Assembly (NCBI RefSeq): GCF_011075055.1
Contig: NC_058155.1
Coordinates: forward strand, 1,200,501 to 1,264,500
Length of the DNA: 64,000 nucleotides
DNA from: Mangifera indica
Lineage: Eukaryota > Streptophyta > Magnoliopsida > Sapindales > Anacardiaceae
Reading direction: 5' to 3'
Shown here: piece by piece, positions 61,721-64,000 of the stretch
Layout of the letters: each line of letters begins with the position of its first letter
How positions within the stretch are numbered: the first letter of the stretch is position 1
Made by a program: the position numbers and the translations under genes
Notes under the pieces: model-generated
Seen by the model: only the letters and a program-made list of their open reading frames with translations
Databases searched by the model: none
Told to the model about the DNA's origin: nothing

Positions 61721-64000
61721 TGTACTACTTACATTTGAAGCTATAAAACCTCTAGGAACTCAACTTTGTAACTTTTCCATGAGCACTTGGTCTAGTTGCC
61801 TCTAGACGCTTGTCTTTTAGCACAATGTGAGGAGTAACATAAAAAAAATGTCCTCATTTTCTCTTGTGGAACATACACACCTTTATATGTTCCTAACTAT
61901 TGGTAAGAGATCATTTTTCTTCATAAACTTGTTGTTCATTTGTCAAGTTATACTTGGTTGACTTCATTTTTATAATTATATTTGACATATCCTTCATATG
62001 TTATTTTGTCGACTTGTTAAAGACCTTTTTATATGTGTTAAATTTGATAGTCAATTGTCTTCGTTTGGGGATTACAGTTCCTTCAAACTTTTCTTTCAAA
62101 ACCATACTTATGAGATATGCAGTCAAGCATTACTAGTACTCGTATACCATATTGTTATTTATGGAATTGGTCCAGATATCACACAAAGTAAGTCTTCCTT
62201 CTTATATGTGTGATATGCATCCACATCTCGTGTAAGACACTATTTGGGTTTCTATCCCTCAATTAGCAGTGACTCTATTGTAACCTGATTTATGGCCTCT
62301 AAGGCCTTTTGCTTATCATATAATGCATCTTTAAATGCAATACAATGTAATTATCTTTATTCAGTTTCTCATTCTAATTCAAATCAATCATAATATTCTA
62401 GGATGTCCTGGTTAATAAGATCACTGAAACATATCAGACACAACTTAATTAATACAATTAAATACACATCAATTGTCACAATTGCACATTAAAATTTTAA
62501 ATATCTCACATAAGACACATAATCAAAAGTTCACTATATTCCCAATAATCTTTCATGACTCAAATATTTAACATTTTAAAATTTACACAATTGTGCAAAT
62601 ATTAATTCTACATGAAAATTTCATTAAATCCTACCAATTTCAAAATTTCCTCATTTAACGTATATAATATGTGAAATGATAAATGCATCATTACCATGAC
62701 TAGCACTATTTCATCAACCTATATCATTCTTAAAGTCATTTTATTCATGATAAAGTCTCTATGCAATTTACAATAGGCCAAGCACATTGCACTTCATTAA
62801 TTTGGGAATAATAATAAAGTAGTGGACTTTCTCATATTCATTACCGTGAGTTGCCCTCTAGCAAGTTATAATATATCTATATAATCCCAAAAGTTTTTCA
62901 TATTTTTGTCCTAAACAAGATCATTTCTTAGGGAGTCTAATGGTCATACATGAATATAATTAGACTATATATCATTTCTTTTCAAATAAAAAGAGTATGA
63001 CTTATCTTTAAATATAAATCTTTTATTGTGTATATATATATAGTCCTAACATACGCCATTAGATCATCAGATGGTCACATTTTACATTTAATGTGATAGT
63101 CCCTAGTCAACAAGTTTGCGTGAATTAGAAACATATGTTTTGAAACACCAATACGTGTTTTCATGAGCCAAAATAAGGTATTACATGCCTTTACGCATTG
63201 TAGAACCCATCGAATTTATTCCATGCATCGATCTAAGTATTAAATAACTATCACACGCTAGAAGGAAGCTGTCACACACTCTCATGCACTATAAGCAATG
63301 ATCTACGTTATGTCACACTTCAAAACATGGTCTCACAGTCAAAATGACATCCCACATGCCTCTACCATCAAAGCAGTGTTTGCACAGGCATTTAAGCGCC
63401 AGAGATGAGCTATACACATTGTCATGCGCTAGGAAACACCTTGCACATGTCAAGGATAACTGTTGTTGACCGTCGTTGACTAGTCAACCAACCTAGGTAG
63501 GTGGTGATAGTTCGGGTCACTCAATTGACTCAACAGGTTGACCTATTGACCAATGGGTTTAGGTATCCCGTTAACCAAATAGGTCAGACAATTGGGTTTT
63601 TCTAATCCTATTGTAACTCGAATTGTTACGAAGAACCCTAGTTTTTTCTCTGTTTAATTCAATGATTTTGACCATCGATCAGTGATAACACCATAGGGCT
63701 TTTGAAGCTCTCATGTTGGCGATTCTATTCGTACCAATGTTTGACATCAGTGTCTTTGGAATTTGTCAAAACGGTGACTTGAATGTCACTGCATGGGTTT
63801 TGGTTTTAGCCTTTAATTCGATTGATTCAAGGTTGTTTTTGATGCGATTTTAAATCCAAAATGTGTAAAGGACATCTAACAATCAAATTAACAATTTTCT
63901 AACATCCAATTTCATGCAATTTGACCGAATTTAATTTATGTCCAAAAACAAATTTCATTAAAAATTTAACACAAAAAATATATATAGTCCAGAACTTGAC
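61721..64000. other. No recognised gene
   Basis: AT-rich sequence, perhaps 5' part of the minus-strand Copia remnant up to about 63050. Short frames at 61954-62213 overlap in two phases and have no family resemblance. 63466-63551 has six TTGAC(C/T) cores (see findings). Confidence 0.35.

Overview
The window is nuclear DNA from a flowering plant, almost certainly a eudicot. It is AT-rich, has long gene-poor stretches, and is packed with LTR-retrotransposon remains, MITEs and foldback elements. It carries a broken TIR-NBS-LRR-type resistance gene (a class confined mainly to eudicots) and a spliced NRT1/PTR-family transporter gene. A block of exactly 500 N (16001-16500) is an assembly gap. The species cannot be named from the sequence alone. 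No rRNA, tRNA or CRISPR array was seen.

Layout. 1-912: Gypsy LTR-like fragment with a (TA)n microsatellite. 913-4945: decayed Copia element on the + strand with its 3' LTR. 4980-8709: decayed TNL-type resistance gene on the - strand. It is broken by a PIF/Harbinger-like MITE in an LRR exon, a Mutator-like foldback element between the linker and LRR exons, and a 21-bp LINE-tail-like scrap inside the GLPL motif, besides point stops and frameshifts. 8720-15300: AT-rich sequence with clusters of small palindromic MITEs and LTR scraps. 15425-16500: second foldback element running into the gap. 16501-22465: Gypsy element on the - strand. 22513-28057: foldback arm, LTR fragments, tandem duplications and a Mutator transposase fragment. 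28057-34244: Gypsy (Tekay/Del-like, chromodomain-bearing) element on the + strand. Its pol is still one continuous frame carrying eleven stop codons.

34545-36650: Copia RNase H fragment, unassigned sequence and a MITE relative. 37067-39552: the only gene that looks intact, a three-exon NPF5-type (NRT1/PTR) transporter on the - strand, predicted 573 residues. 39650-43860: MITEs and an AT-rich repeat region. 43870-45362: GC-richer repeated module followed by a decayed DUF1985-like domain. 45363-51606: Copia- and Gypsy-like LTR fragments. 51607-56010: MITE, a 36-bp minisatellite, and a truncated LINE with target-site duplication inside an unrecognised decayed coding region. 57128-57907: complete foldback element with perfect 9-bp duplications. 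58480-61720: decayed Copia element on the - strand. The last 2 kb has no recognised gene, only a dense cluster of TTGAC cores.

Nothing here forms a multi-gene pathway. The most informative signals are the dissectable insertions: precise duplications show what inserted, where and by which mechanism. The clearest unusual entity is a family of about 0.77-kb near-complete palindromes with Mutator-type duplications. LTR and Copia boundaries were read by eye and are approximate unless a base position is tied to a stated motif.
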